This document shows, piece after piece, positions 10,190 through 20,680 of a DNA stretch of 64,000 nucleotides. The stretch's first letter is position 1; every line of letters begins with the position of its first letter. The DNA comes from Trichodesmium erythraeum GBRTRLIN201 (lineage in GTDB: Bacteria > Cyanobacteriota > Cyanobacteriia > Cyanobacteriales > Microcoleaceae), in NCBI GenBank assembly GCA_018457135.1, contig JAGGDU010000235.1:1-64000 (forward strand), given 5' to 3'. A program made the position numbers and the translations under genes. The notes under the pieces are model-generated. The model saw only the letters and a list, made by a program, of their open reading frames with translations, was not told where the DNA came from and ran no database searches.

Positions 10190-13114
10190 ATGGTAGCAAC
10201 ATATAAATCTAATATACAGTCAAGTTATCAAATACAACTGGCCAACCAAAACCAAGGTCAGAGGCCAATAGACTTTTCCCAACGACATATTGGTCTTACC
10301 TCATCAGAAATCCAACAAATGCTGGAAGTATTAGGTATTTCCTCCCTAGAAGACTTAATTGACAAAACAGTTCCCGAAAAAATTCGATTCCAGAAACCAC
10401 TCAATTTGCCCAAGTCTCTGAGTGAAAATGCGGCACTTGCTCAAATTAAAGAAATAATCTCTAAAAATCAGATATTTCGTTCCTTTATTGGAATGGGTTA
10501 TTATGACTGCATTACCCCACCAGTTATCCTTCGCAATATACTAGAAAACCCTGGTTGGTACACAGCTTATACTCCCTATCAAGCAGAAATAGCTCAAGGC
10601 CGGATGGAGGCGTTGCTGAATTTTCAAACCATGATTACAGACTTAACAGGTTTAGAAATAGCTAATGCTTCACTACTTGATGAAGCTACAGCAGCAGCGG
10701 AAGCGATGAGCATGACTTATGGTTTATGTAAAACTAAAGCCGAAGTTTTCTTTGTTGACTCTGCCTGCCATCCTCAGAATATTGAAGTTGTCAAAACTAG
10801 GGCACAACCATTGGGAATAGAAGTAATAGTCGGGGACTTCCGAACCTTCACTTTTGACAAACCAATTTTTGGTGCACTCCTGCAATATCCCGCCACTAAT
10901 GGAGCAATTTATGACTATCGCGAATTTGTGGAAAAAGTTCACAAGGTAGGAGGTTTAGTAACTGTTGCTGCTGAATTACTAAGTTTAACCTTACTCACAC
11001 CCCCTGGAGAATTTGGTGCTGATATTGCTGTAGGTAATACTCAACGTTTTGGCGTGTCTCTTGGATACGGAGGCCCCCATGCTGCTTACTTTGCTACTAA
11101 AGAAGCTTATAAACGACAAACTCCTGGACGTATTGTTGGGGTTTCTCAAGATGCTAATGGTAACCCAGCCTTACGTTTAGCACTACAAACCAGGGAACAG
11201 CATATTCGCCGGGAAAAGGCAACTAGCAATATTTGTACTGCTCAAGTTTTATTGGCAGTAATAGCAGGTATGTACGCAGTCTATCACGGTCCGGGTGGTT
11301 TAAAACAAATTGCAGAAAATATCCATAATTTGACTTTTAAGTTGGCAACAGGTTTAAAACAGCTTGGTTATCAAATTGGTGCAGAGTTATTTTTTGATAC
11401 TATTGAGATCAAATTGGGTGCTGACTCTCCTGTGAAAAGTGCAAAAGAAATTATTGATGCGGCTGAAAATTTAGGTATTAATCTCCGAACTTTTGATGAA
11501 CAAACGGTTGGTATTTCTCTAGATGAAACTACCACTGAAGTAGATGTACAAAATCTGTGGCAAATTTTTGCTAGTGGAGAAAAGTTCCCAAACATCGAAA
11601 ATGAAAATATTTCTACCCTTTCTCAAAGTTATTATGCTCGCACTAGCAATTATCTAACTCACCCAGTATTTAAAAGTTATCATTCTGAAACCAATCTTTT
11701 GCGTTATATTCATCGTTTGCAGTCTAAAGATTTATCTTTGACAACATCAATGATACCTTTGGGTTCCTGTACAATGAAACTTAATGCTACAGCAGAAATG
11801 ATACCTGTAACTTGGCCTGAATTTGCCAATATTCACCCTTTTTCTCCCATTTCTCAAACTCAGGGTTATCAAATAATATTTCAGCAATTAGAAGAATGGT
11901 TGGCAGAAATCACAGGTTTTGCAGAAATTTCTCTACAACCAAACGCAGGTTCACAAGGAGAATATACGGGTTTATTAGTAATTCGCGAATATCATGCTCA
12001 CCGTGGGGAAGCACATCGTGATATTTGTTTGATCCCTGAATCTGCCCACGGTACAAACCCTGCTTCTGCAGTAATGAGTGGGTTAAAGGTTGTGGTTGTT
12101 AAATGTGATGCCCAAGGCAATATAGATATTGCAGATTTACAGACAAAGGCAGAAAAGCATAAAGATAATTTAGCTGCAATAATGATTACATACCCCTCTA
12201 CTCACGGTGTCTTTGAGGAAGAAATTCTTGATATTTGTGAAATTATCCATGCTCATGGTGGGCAAGTTTATATGGATGGGGCAAATATGAATGCTCAAGT
12301 AGGATTATGTCGTCCCGCGGAAATAGGTGCTGATGTTTGTCATTTGAATTTACATAAAACCTTTTGTATTCCTCATGGTGGCGGAGGTCCAGGAATGGGT
12401 CCGATAGGGGTTAAGTCTCACTTGGCACCGTTTTTACCAGGGCATTCTGTTATTAATTTGGGAGGGGAAAATTCTAGTGGAGCTGTATCTGCTGCACCCT
12501 GGGGTAGCGCTAGTATTCTGCCTATTTCTTGGATGTATATTGCGATGATGGGGACGGATGGTTTGACTGAAGCAACTAAGATAGCGATTTTGAATGCTAA
12601 TTATATTGCCCAACGTTTGGGAAGTTATTATTCAGTTTTGTACAAGGGTAAGTATGGGTTTATTGCTCACGAGTGCATTTTGGATTTGCGTCCTTTGAAA
12701 AAGTTGGCTGGTATTGAGGTGGAGGATATTGCTAAACGTTTGATGGACTATGGTTTTCATGCGCCGACTGTCTCTTGGCCTGTGGCGGGTACAATTATGG
12801 TGGAACCGACAGAGAGTGAGTCTAAGGATGAGTTAGACCGTTTTTGTGACGCGATGATTTCTATTCGTCAGGAAATAGAGGAGATCGAAACTGGTAAGGC
12901 AGATAAAAATGATAATTTGTTGAAAAATGCGCCTCATACTGCTGAGAGTTTGATGGTGGATGAGTGGAAGCATGGTTATTCTCGACAACGTGCTGCTTAT
13001 CCTGCGCCTTGGACGCGAGAGCATAAATTTTGGCCTGCTGTAGGACGGGTTGATAATGCTTTTGGGGATCGCAATTTTGTTTGTTCTTGTTTGCCGATAG
13101 AGGCTTACAGTTAA
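10190..13114 (+). CDS. gcvP: glycine dehydrogenase (decarboxylating), P protein
   Basis: PLP enzyme that decarboxylates glycine and passes the methylamine unit to lipoyl-GcvH. The 974-residue single-chain form has both halves fused, as in cyanobacteria, plants and proteobacteria. Visible hallmarks are the N-terminal half ([36 protein letters not shown]) and the catalytic C-terminal half with PLP Lys723 in [18 protein letters not shown]. The Gly-rich loop and C-terminal [18 protein letters not shown] are conserved. The ATG at 10190 follows an AGGAA-type ribosome binding site. It acts with GcvH, encoded 600 bases upstream. Intact and unambiguous. Confidence 0.97.
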   Translation: MVATYKSNIQSSYQIQLANQNQGQRPIDFSQRHIGLTSSEIQQMLEVLGISSLEDLIDKTVPEKIRFQKPLNLPKSLSENAALAQIKEIISKNQIFRSFIGMGYYDCITPPVILRNILENPGWYTAYTPYQAEIAQGRMEALLNFQTMITDLTGLEIANASLLDEATAAAEAMSMTYGLCKTKAEVFFVDSACHPQNIEVVKTRAQPLGIEVIVGDFRTFTFDKPIFGALLQYPATNGAIYDYREFVEKVHKVGGLVTVAAELLSLTLLTPPGEFGADIAVGNTQRFGVSLGYGGPHAAYFATKEAYKRQTPGRIVGVSQDANGNPALRLALQTREQHIRREKATSNICTAQVLLAVIAGMYAVYHGPGGLKQIAENIHNLTFKLATGLKQLGYQIGAELFFDTIEIKLGADSPVKSAKEIIDAAENLGINLRTFDEQTVGISLDETTTEVDVQNLWQIFASGEKFPNIENENISTLSQSYYARTSNYLTHPVFKSYHSETNLLRYIHRLQSKDLSLTTSMIPLGSCTMKLNATAEMIPVTWPEFANIHPFSPISQTQGYQIIFQQLEEWLAEITGFAEISLQPNAGSQGEYTGLLVIREYHAHRGEAHRDICLIPESAHGTNPASAVMSGLKVVVVKCDAQGNIDIADLQTKAEKHKDNLAAIMITYPSTHGVFEEEILDICEIIHAHGGQVYMDGANMNAQVGLCRPAEIGADVCHLNLHKTFCIPHGGGGPGMGPIGVKSHLAPFLPGHSVINLGGENSSGAVSAAPWGSASILPISWMYIAMMGTDGLTEATKIAILNANYIAQRLGSYYSVLYKGKYGFIAHECILDLRPLKKLAGIEVEDIAKRLMDYGFHAPTVSWPVAGTIMVEPTESESKDELDRFCDAMISIRQEIEEIETGKADKNDNLLKNAPHTAESLMVDEWKHGYSRQRAAYPAPWTREHKFWPAVGRVDNAFGDRNFVCSCLPIEAYS

Positions 13115-13151
13115 TAGTTTTGTAGGACAGGTATATTGCCTGTTTCTCGAC

Positions 13152-13183
13152 AGAAACTGGGTTTATATGTAGACCTGGTTTCT
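13152..13183 (+). terminator. hairpin downstream of gcvP
   Basis: agaaactgggt pairs with acctggtttct around an 8-10 base loop, giving an imperfect stem of about 11 bp 40 bases after the gcvP stop. Only a short T-run follows, so it may be a transcript 3'-end stabiliser rather than a strong intrinsic terminator. Similar hairpins are common after cyanobacterial genes. Confidence 0.4.
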
Positions 13184-14184
13184 TGTTATAACAAAATTTG
13201 TAGAGTCTGTTAAACCGCTAAAAGTGAAAATTGTTAGGGAATTAAGCAATTCAAAACTGTAAATTTTTTTTGATTAAAATTCACTATTTGAGCTAATTAT
13301 ACATACGAGAGAATATCCACTTTTAACATTAGAATATTTACTAGCATTTTTGCTTTTATATTAAATACGTCAATCCTACAGCAAATAATCAGTTTAGCTC
13401 TGGCAATTAGTGAATAACCATGGAAAAAAATAGGGATACTTTCTAGAATTAAACTAGGATAATCATTGAAATTTTTATCATGAGTAAAAGAGATATTTTC
13501 AGAGATTATCTGAAATAAAAATATTCAAGTTTAAGAGGTAACTCTTACCTCTCTCAAAACAGTAGAAACTATCTACCAACTACGGCAAATTTATCAGTTA
13601 GATGCTTCCAGAAAATTTTCTCAAAAAACTGTAATTTTTGTTTAATTAAAATTCACTATTTGAGCTGAAATATTCCAGTAGGCTGCATAAGCAGAGCAAA
13701 CTCATCTAAAATTTTATTGACAAATCAATATTTTGATTATCTGCTTGCAATACAAGCTTTTCAAGGAATTATAAATATCACATAACTTTAATATTATCGG
13801 TTTTTCTGGCTTAATAATTGAAATATATTTTCCTCACTAAATTAATCTCAAAACCTTTCAGAGCAATAGGATAAAAAAAGATACTATTGGTCAATAATTG
13901 TTAAAATGAGCTGATTCTGGGTGCGTAAGACGGCTAAAAGTCAGAATGTGAAATCAATTCAGGAGTCTGTCGTAACGCACCGCCCTCTTCCATGATGTTC
14001 TACAACTACTAATATTGTTCTTCTTCTCTATGGTATTTGATATTTTCGGCGATCAGAAATTCTACTGGTCATTCGGTGACTATTCGCAGGTTGATGTCAA
14101 ATATAATTTGATTTTTATTTAGCACCACATTGGCTTTTTTGATTAAAAATTTAGCTGATAAATAATCATCTGATTCTGTTTCTA
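13184..14184. other. gene-free stretch with a repeated 22-mer
   Basis: No gene is visible. A 22-base word occurs exactly at 13273-13294 and 13645-13666, and similarity extends about 15 bases upstream of each copy (a ctgtaa-T-run leader). This suggests two copies of a small dispersed repeat about 370 bases apart. The rest is AT-rich filler. Confidence 0.5.
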
Positions 14185-14496
14185 GTGAAAACTGAGATTT
14201 ATAGAACCCCTGAGTGTATCTCTGAGCGCATCAATTACCCAAGAGATGGTAATTCGATTTCCGGTGAAGTCTTTGAATCCTCGCGGTTCACGGAAGGTAT
14301 GTACTTGGTAAAATTCAAAAAACACTTTTGGAAGAATCCATCAGTTGTCTGTACAATTTTCGGACCGGAGTGGGAGACGCTTAACCTCTCTGTGGCTATT
14401 GTTGATTTGTCACCGTATTACTGCGTCTACACCACGTCATTACCAAACCATCGTCAAAGTTCTGGCTTCACATTTATAGCTTTTGGTGATATATAA
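14185..14496 (+). CDS. small protein, possibly H-type-lectin-like; N-terminus from an IS end
   Basis: 103 residues from a GTG start with no clear ribosome binding site. The C-terminal 75 residues are beta-rich and aromatic (FTEGMYLVKFKKHFWKNPSV and SSGFTFIAFGDI), reminiscent of H-type lectin or tail-spike-associated beta-sandwich domains. This is a weak resemblance, not an assignment. The first codons (14200-14223) are the same 24 bases as the left end of the IS5 element at 14523. The reading frame therefore starts inside a leftover IS terminus, so the ORF is probably a gene that lost its own 5' part. Base composition is higher in GC than the surroundings, as expected for real coding sequence. 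Confidence 0.45.
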   Translation: MKTEIYRTPECISERINYPRDGNSISGEVFESSRFTEGMYLVKFKKHFWKNPSVVCTIFGPEWETLNLSVAIVDLSPYYCVYTTSLPNHRQSSGFTFIAFGDI

Positions 14497-14522
14497 TTAA
14501 AGGTATTGTGAGATTGAATTGT

Positions 14523-15501
14523 TATAGAACCCCTGAGTGTATCTCTAAAAAATTAGGCGATATAGCTACCACCACCATCCTCTGCCAACGCTAACCTCTT
14601 AAGCATCAGTCGAATAAAACAAAGATTAATCTTAGTAGTAGCATTTTCCAGGGTTCGCATCAATTTTTTTTTACCAAGCTTTTACACCTCTCCATCCAGG
14701 AATTGGTTCTTTCAATGACCCACCTGGCTTTGACAGGAACAAATCCCGTTTTTCCTTACTGTTTTTTCTCCACCTTTGATGGTTTTGGTGAAAGTTTCAA
14801 CCGAATCTTGGTAATAATTCCTGGATAAATTTTCTCTAACTCTTGTGTTATTTTTTCGGGATGGTATCCATTATCAAGTAAAATAGTAACTTTAGGAATT
14901 TTAGCAGGTTTTGACTTAAAGTAGTCAATATTCTCTAAAAACATTTCAATTAATCCATCATCATCAGAAACTGATGCTTTTGTGCAATGAGCAAAAAAAG
15001 GAACGCCTAGACTATCTACTGCTAAGTGTCTCTTAATTCCATTAGTAGCTTTGTAGAAACAGAATCCCTTGGATTTGACACTAGCATTACAAGTATTTTT
15101 ACTGCCTGTGAATCAATGATTATTAAAGTTGTCCATTTTGCTTTTTTTTAACTTGTTGACGTACTTGAGAGTGCAATATATCTTTAACTTGCTCAATTAC
15201 CCCTGAAGTTCGCCACTTTTTATAAAGCCAAAATACTATCGAGCAAGGAGGTAAATCTTTATTATATCAGACCAATTACAACCATTCTTCAGTTGATAGA
15301 GTAAACCGTCCAATATTTGTCTTTTACTCCATTTCATGGGACAAGTTTTCTTTTTTTTTTGGCAACAATGGTTCAATCATAACCCATGCTTCATCTGTTA
15401 AACTACTTGAATATGGCATTTATCCATCTCTTGGTTAAATCATTGGCGATCGCTACTTAATCATAATTTAGGACCTAAAAGATACACTCAGAAGTTCTAT
15501 A
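14523..15501 (-). mobile_element. IS5-type insertion sequence with terminal inverted repeats
   Basis: The left end, tatagaacccctgagtgtat at 14523, is matched in inverted orientation by atacactcagaagttctata ending at 15501; 19 of 21 positions agree. The element is 979 bp, within the usual IS5 range, and contains one transposase frame that is now broken. An extra solo copy of the end lies at 14200-14223. Target-site duplication could not be determined reliably by eye. Confidence 0.75.
14553..15419 (-). pseudogene. IS5-family transposase (frameshifted)
   Basis: The minus-strand translation starts MPYSSSLTDEAWVMIEPLLP at 15419, the standard IS5 N-terminus, and continues SKRQILDGLLYQLKNGC. It later gives GIKRHLAVDSLGVPFFAHCT and VTILLDNGYHPEKITQELEK (DDE core), then ARWVIERTNSWMERCKSL and a tail ending at stop 14553-14555. 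Stops and at least two frame changes (around 14680-14760 and 15060-15290) inactivate it. Only the middle part (14756-14944) remains as an open frame. Confidence 0.8.
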
Positions 15502-15671
15502 TAGGGTGCCTGCGTAAGTCCTGAAATAAACTCCAGATTACACAATAATTTCTGATTTTTATCAAGATAATTGAGTTGTGCAACCCCCCATCTTAAAGTA
15601 AAATATTCTTCAAGGGTTACTCAGAATCCCCATTATAAAAAACAACTTCTTACTTCTAAGTTCTAAATTGA

Positions 15672-16259
15672 TTAAAGCCCTGCCAAAAAATTTCTCAATA
15701 ACGACTTTCCAGAATTAGTTAAAATACTTTCAGGATGAAATTGTACCCCCTGAATATGAGGATAATTTTTATGTCTAACACCCATAATAGTTCCATCCTC
15801 AACCCATCCAGTAATTTCTAAGACTTCAGGGCAACTTTCCCGATCAATAACTAAACTATGATATCTAGTTGCAATTATTGGATTATCTAATCCTTGAAAA
15901 ATTCCTACTTGATTATGATAAACCTCTGAAGTTTTACCGTGCATTAATTCTGCAGCAGGAGTAATTTTTCCTCCAAATACTTGACCAATACTTTGATGGC
16001 CGAGACACACTCCTAATATAGGCAAAGTAGCACCTAATTCTTGAATTAATGCTTGGGAAATTCCCGCATCTTCTGGACGACCAGGACCAGGAGAAATAAC
16101 AACTCCATCCGGTTTTAACTCCCTAATTTCCGCCACAGAAATTTTATCATTCCGGTAAACTTTAACATGAGCAGCAACAGTTAATTCCTTACCAAACTCA
16201 CCCAGATATTGTACTAAATTATAGGTAAAACTATCGTAGTTATCTATAACTATAATCAA
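15672..16259 (-). CDS. trpG/pabA: glutamine amidotransferase of anthranilate / aminodeoxychorismate synthase
   Basis: Class I glutamine amidotransferase that supplies ammonia to chorismate-using synthases for tryptophan or folate. The 195-residue length is typical. Visible are the PGPGRPEDAG loop, the nucleophile Cys85 in GVCLGHQ, and the His/Glu pair in QFHPES near residue 173. In bacteria with a single copy the subunit can serve both TrpE and PabB; the partner cannot be told from sequence. It is the last gene of a minus-strand set (DUF3285, ybeY, dgkA-like, trpG) that I recall as recurrent in cyanobacteria, though a 505-base gap separates it from the dgkA-like gene. Confidence 0.92.
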   Translation of the reverse strand: MIIVIDNYDSFTYNLVQYLGEFGKELTVAAHVKVYRNDKISVAEIRELKPDGVVISPGPGRPEDAGISQALIQELGATLPILGVCLGHQSIGQVFGGKITPAAELMHGKTSEVYHNQVGIFQGLDNPIIATRYHSLVIDRESCPEVLEITGWVEDGTIMGVRHKNYPHIQGVQFHPESILTNSGKSLLRNFLAGL

Positions 16260-16765
16260 AGCATTTTACTCCTTCATTTAAAAAATAAGAAACTATTTAT
16301 TTCCATGACAAACTAAAACTTATTACACTAAATATTCGGCTATTAGCCGTCAGGTATCAGCAAGAATGCTGTGCCATACTTTTAAAAAGTTTAGATAAAT
16401 ATAGACTTAAACGATTTTTGTAATTAGATTTAATCCTGACTTAATTGATAGAGCATTCTTAAGAAATATCATCAAAAGCAGCAACTGTTTCCCTAAAGAA
16501 AATAAAAAAAACCAGTTCCGGCCTAAGAGACTAGCTAATAGCTGACAGCTAAATATTGACATTTTATATATATTAAGTATTATTCACTAGCCATAAGAAA
16601 GATATTTTGACAACATCAATTACTCCCAATACTCAATTACCTCATTTTTTTCCATAGTAGGTATTCCAAGAAACATGATATTATATTTATTTATTTATTA
16701 TTTATTTATTTATTTCTATATGAAATTATTTTCAAAGTAATGTTTATTATTAAAATCATATATTG
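16260..16765. other. intergenic gap between dgkA-like gene and trpG
   Basis: No ORF. It contains an ATTT microsatellite (about 16683-16716) and short self-complementary words around 16335 (ggctattagccgtcagg) and 16533 (tagctgacagct), which are typical cyanobacterial intergenic repeats. A separate promoter for trpG would have to lie here. Confidence 0.45.
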
Positions 16766-17305
16766 TCAAATAAAGAATGGCAAACAACTTAATTTATAGC
16801 TGTCAATAGCAGAAATAAGCATCTCTAATAAAGGTGGTAAAATCAGGTAACTTGCGACAAGTAATGCTACTATTGCCGAAACTAAAACTGCAGCAGCAGC
16901 ACAATCTTTAGCAATTTTAGCTAATTTATGGTAATGCTGTTTAACCGTTAAATCCACAGCAGATTCAATAGCAGTATTCAACAATTCCATAGCCATTACC
17001 AATCCAATTGTTAACACAATAACAACAGTTTCTATTAGTTGTAATTTTAATAAAATACTCAAACTAATAGCGACAATACCGATAAAAGTATGAATCCGAA
17101 AATTACGTTGAGTCTGAAAAGCATAAGACAAGCCTGACCAGGCATATTTGAAGCTAGTCAAAATATTATTTGCTACTTGCCAAGATAATTCTCTGTTAAA
17201 TTTCACTGTCTTTTTAGAAAGATTTAATTTGGCAGTAACAGAATTTTTTGGTTGGCCTATAAAAGGGGCTTTATAGTAAAATATTGATAACTCATTAATT
17301 TTCAT
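16766..17305 (-). CDS. dgkA: diacylglycerol/undecaprenol kinase family protein
   Basis: Small integral membrane kinase family (DAGK_prokar). Gram-positive and cyanobacterial members act on undecaprenol or other lipid alcohols rather than strictly on diacylglycerol. The 179-residue protein has a longer N-terminal tail of about 60 residues, then the family core from FKYAWSGLSYAFQTQRNFRI. The catalytic helix VMAMELLNTAIESAVDL carries the conserved ExxNTAIE motif and KDCAAAAVLVSA follows. Three membrane helices are visible at roughly 85-105, 110-125 and 145-170. It lies 107 bases after ybeY on the same strand, a linkage also known from other bacteria. Confidence 0.88.
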   Translation of the reverse strand: MKINELSIFYYKAPFIGQPKNSVTAKLNLSKKTVKFNRELSWQVANNILTSFKYAWSGLSYAFQTQRNFRIHTFIGIVAISLSILLKLQLIETVVIVLTIGLVMAMELLNTAIESAVDLTVKQHYHKLAKIAKDCAAAAVLVSAIVALLVASYLILPPLLEMLISAIDSYKLSCLPFFI

Positions 17306-17412
17306 AAGGTATTCACCTCAGTTTAATTTTGTATACAATAGTCAAATAATATGAGATTTTCTCGATTAACAGTTTATCCAAAAAGTCAAAAAGTTACTTT
17401 AAGTTAAGTAAA

Positions 17413-17964
17413 TTATCTAGAGTTATCTGTTATCCAATAGACCTCTCCAACAGCATTAAGCAAAAATAACTGTTGTTTGACCATTTTTTGCCAACTTTCT
17501 TGATCAAGGTGATCCCATCCGAGCAGATGTAGAAAGCCATGGGCAGCTAGCCAGGTTAATTCTGTTATTAATGGATGCCCTTGTTGTTTTGCTTGCTGAA
17601 ATGCTGTCTCAACAGAAATTACAATATCACCCAGATAAAGTTGTAAATCAGAATCTACTACTTCTGGTTGAGGAATATCTACTTCAAGGTTAGCAAAGGC
17701 TAAAACATCTGTTGGTTGATTCTGGTAACGATATTTATTGTTCAGAATTTGAATTTCAGAATCATCAGTTAGACGTAGACTAAGTTCGTAGTTTTGAGCA
17801 GGTGGAATATTTGGTTGTAGGATTTCGAGCCATTTCTGAAACCAATACTCCCAACGATAGAAAAATATGGGACATTTTTGGTCCCTATCTTCTTGAAGTT
17901 TTAACTTTTTTACCTCTGAAGAAGATGACCAAAAATAATCCTGAATGTTTACTTTTAGATACAA
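17413..17964 (-). CDS. ybeY: endoribonuclease YbeY (rRNA maturation factor)
   Basis: Zinc-dependent single-strand RNase required for 16S rRNA 3'-end maturation and ribosome quality control. The signature metal-binding motif appears as AAHGFLHLLGWDH near residues 140-153 (HGxLHLxGxDH). The start is a TTG at 17964; the following LKVNIQD block fits the family N-terminus, and a GGAG sequence lies about 10 bases upstream, supporting the non-ATG start. The product is 183 residues, slightly longer than the E. coli protein. It is 39 bases after the DUF3285 gene and precedes the dgkA-like gene, so the three probably share a transcript. Confidence 0.93.
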   Translation of the reverse strand: MYLKVNIQDYFWSSSSEVKKLKLQEDRDQKCPIFFYRWEYWFQKWLEILQPNIPPAQNYELSLRLTDDSEIQILNNKYRYQNQPTDVLAFANLEVDIPQPEVVDSDLQLYLGDIVISVETAFQQAKQQGHPLITELTWLAAHGFLHLLGWDHLDQESWQKMVKQQLFLLNAVGEVYWITDNSR

Positions 17965-18003
17965 CCGTAAAATTCTCCTTTCCGCTTAAAACTGGAATTT
18001 TAA

Positions 18004-18207
18004 TTATCGCGTCAGGTAAGCAATACCAACCAAAAGACCTATCAGTGCAATGGTTGTCAGGGTAAAATGCCTGAGAGATTTGCCACCTTTTCTCACCATA
18101 TTTCTCATGGCTAGTTTGACATAACTAGGTTGTGGTTGTGGTTCCGCGGTGGAAGTATTTTTTTCTGTTTGTTCAGAATCTTGATTTGATGAAGATAAAT
18201 TACTCAT
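18004..18207 (-). CDS. DUF3285-type small membrane protein
   Basis: 67 residues from the ATG at 18207 (the frame extends three codons further, but MSNLSS is the better start). A disordered Ser/Glu/Pro N-terminus is followed by a basic segment PSYVKLAMRNMVRKGGKSL and one C-terminal membrane helix (TTIALIGLLVGIAYLTR). This pattern is the cyanobacterial DUF3285 family, which has no known function. It heads the ybeY - dgkA - trpG group on the minus strand. Confidence 0.8.
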   Translation of the reverse strand: MSNLSSSNQDSEQTEKNTSTAEPQPQPSYVKLAMRNMVRKGGKSLRHFTLTTIALIGLLVGIAYLTR

Positions 18208-19422
18208 AAAAATCAATTAGTGAAAGTTTTTTTATAGTTGTTATTTCTCAAAAATTGAGTTTGAATTTGATCACAGAACTTTTCAGATAAATTAATATCT
18301 CAGGCCAAAATCAGAATATTGTCAGGATGTTCCTGGGAACGTCCCTTATCTGGTCTACCCATGAAAAAAACTGCTTTAAGAAATTAATACTACCATAAAT
18401 ATCATATTAGTATTAAGTTTTGTATAGTTTACCAAACCTTTCACAATTTTGGTTAAATATGGTAAAAATATAAAAAGTCCATGTATGATGTAATTTACAT
18501 AGATCATAAAAATCAAATCCTACTGTATCTATAAAAAATTTATTAACTGCTTCAGTATGCAATAGTTAAATCTTTCTTATTATATGAGTAACTTAAAATT
18601 TTACATAATCTAATAAAAGTTTAATAAAATTGTTAATATATATGGTTAAGTCAAAAAAAGTTAACTATATAGATGTGAATTGGGTAATAGCCAGGAAGTT
18701 TATGTAGAAAATCATAGAATTCAAACTGTGGAGACTCTTCTTGCTAGTAGTACCCTTGGCCAATACCAATAGGTAAATGCAGGGTTTCCAAATAGAAGTG
18801 ATATGGAATATTAGCCTTGATTAAAATTTTGAGTTACAGTGGCTTTTATAATTATTAGAGCACAAAGCTGGATATTCAATAGTTAGGTTAGTTCTTATAA
18901 CGAGTGGGTTGTGGCTATGTTCTTCATGTATCTGAAAAACTCTCTTTAGCAATTAGTTATTTTAGGTAGAGAACCAATAGGGGAAAAAGGTTAAAAAATA
19001 TTCCCTATCTCTCCCTCCTTAGAAGGGTAAGTTTTTTATCTTTGATGTCACAGTTGCTCAAAAACCTTGAGAAGATAAAGGCTAGAATAAATTATCAGAT
19101 ATTTATTGTATAATAAATTACATTTTCTTAGATATTTTATACTAAATAAAACTGATTACTTAACTCTTGCTTAAAAACTTACCCCTGTAATATCTCACCC
19201 TTTACCCCTCTATATTTATTCTAAAATTGACATTTTTGGAGATGTCTAATATTTATAAAGATAGGACGACTCACTTAGGTACGGACATTGATAAATTGAC
19301 TCAGCGGAGTATTGGGACATGAAAAACTCATTCAGATATTACTTTTAACTTGTGACTTATAACTTTTGACTTGTACACGGCGCTATAATTTTAATGATCA
19401 AAAATAATCAGGAAAATAGACT
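18208..19422. other. 1.2-kb gene-free stretch
   Basis: AT-rich sequence with no ORF of coding character on either strand. The first 100 bases should contain the promoter of the DUF3285-ybeY group. I looked for 6S-RNA-like and hli-like elements and saw none I could support. Confidence 0.4.
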
Positions 19423-19695
19423 ATGAAAATTGATATTGATATAATGACTCGCTATTTACACAGAATGCGTAATCAACCAGGATGGGATTTTCTCAATGAG
19501 GTTGCTACATCTTTAAATATGGATAGAGCTACATCTAGGCGCTACACAAAAACAGCAGAAGAATGGGAATTAATTGAGCGTCAACAGTTAGAAAATCAAC
19601 CAACTCAAATTCAAGCAAGTCATAAATTAATGAAATTAGAGCCTGGAGAAGTTAGAAAAATTGTACAGGCAAATTGTCAGGAATTTCAGTTTTAA
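19423..19695 (+). CDS. small conserved-looking protein with helix-turn-helix character
   Basis: 90 residues. The ATG is preceded by AGGA at a good distance. Residues about 7-55 (MTRYLHRMRNQPGWDFLNEV, then NMDRATSRRYTKTAEEWELI) are helical and basic and read like a compact winged-helix or HTH unit. The rest is an acidic helix. No signal peptide or membrane helix is present. It has no operon partners. I do not recognise a named family; DNA binding is only an inference from composition. Confidence 0.6.
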   Translation: MKIDIDIMTRYLHRMRNQPGWDFLNEVATSLNMDRATSRRYTKTAEEWELIERQQLENQPTQIQASHKLMKLEPGEVRKIVQANCQEFQF

Positions 19696-20021
19696 AGGTT
19701 GATATTTTACTGATAAAAATGGGCTCATATTGAGAAGATATTTAATCTGATAATTGCAGAACAGAAGCAACAGATATTTATTATACTAAATGTCAAAAAA
19801 ATTGCTCTATATTCTGGGAATATGGAAAAGCGGGAAGTAGAGTAATCATACTAAATCCTGTTTATAAATTATCTTTTTGTGGAGGTAATGAGATAAAGGT
19901 ATGGTTAGAGAGAATGTGAAAAAAGAATGTGTATTTAGGGAGTGGATTTGCATCACAGCTAAATGTTTATACCATATTCTGTGAGATATTTATCATAAAA
20001 AACTTCCCTATTTCTTAATCA

Positions 20022-20318
20022 TTATTTATTAAGAATACTACAAATCAATTTACCTGCACCATTTGATGAAAATTTGACAATATTACCATTCTTTTCAATT
20101 TTCTGTTGAGTCCGACAATTATAAATTTCTAATGGCTTTCTTACACCATTAATACTAACTTCTGCTCGATATTCCCAATAGTTTTTAGCGCTACGTTTAA
20201 TATTGAGAATACAAATTTTGTTGCCCTTGTCATTACGGCAAAAAGATGCTGCTACCGGTCGCGCAAAAGCAAAAAACAATATGAATAAAAAGATTGACAA
20301 AATAATGTATTTTCTCAT
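20022..20318 (-). CDS. small secreted four-cysteine protein
   Basis: 98 residues. A strong signal peptide (residues 1-24, YIILSIFLFILFFAFARPVAA, cleavage after ASA-like AAS) precedes a mature domain of about 74 residues. This domain has four cysteines (SFCRN, ICIL, YNCRT, LICSI), consistent with two disulfides, and a basic, beta-rich pattern. It lies 362 bases downstream of the multicopper oxidase gene on the same strand; any functional link is speculation. No named family recognised. Confidence 0.65.
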   Translation of the reverse strand: MRKYIILSIFLFILFFAFARPVAASFCRNDKGNKICILNIKRSAKNYWEYRAEVSINGVRKPLEIYNCRTQQKIEKNGNIVKFSSNGAGKLICSILNK

Positions 20319-20680
20319 TCCTAAATTATGTTTGTAATATAAAATCCACTTGCAAATAGAGTGTTATAAAAAACCATATTTATCCGACGTAAATGTTTTA
20401 CTAAAAGTAAAAAAATAATGCTATATCTTATGCTTATGTGAAACTTCAACTATTGAGTAATTAATACAAGGTAGAATAACTTTTCTGATCATTAGTTCCC
20501 CAGGAGCATATAAATGATTCACATTTTTTATAGATGTTGTATGCAACGTCTATAACTTAATTGATGATCAGGCATTTGATACTTTCCCCTTATACTTTAT
20601 TTATACTGATATAACCACATTTGACATAAGATATCAAAATATCAGAAGGGGGTAACTATACCCCCTAATATTAATTAATT
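20319..20680. other. intergenic gap after the multicopper oxidase
   Basis: No ORF. Contains a near-perfect small hairpin (tagatgttg / caacgtcta, 20531-20552) with a four-base loop. It could help end transcription from the oxidase gene, but no T-run follows on the minus strand. Confidence 0.4.

Noticed and set aside
16683-16716. ATTT microsatellite as possible phase-variation tract
   Set aside because: It is in an intergenic gap about 420 bases upstream of the trpG start and about 50 bases after the dgkA-like stop, with no reading frame across it.
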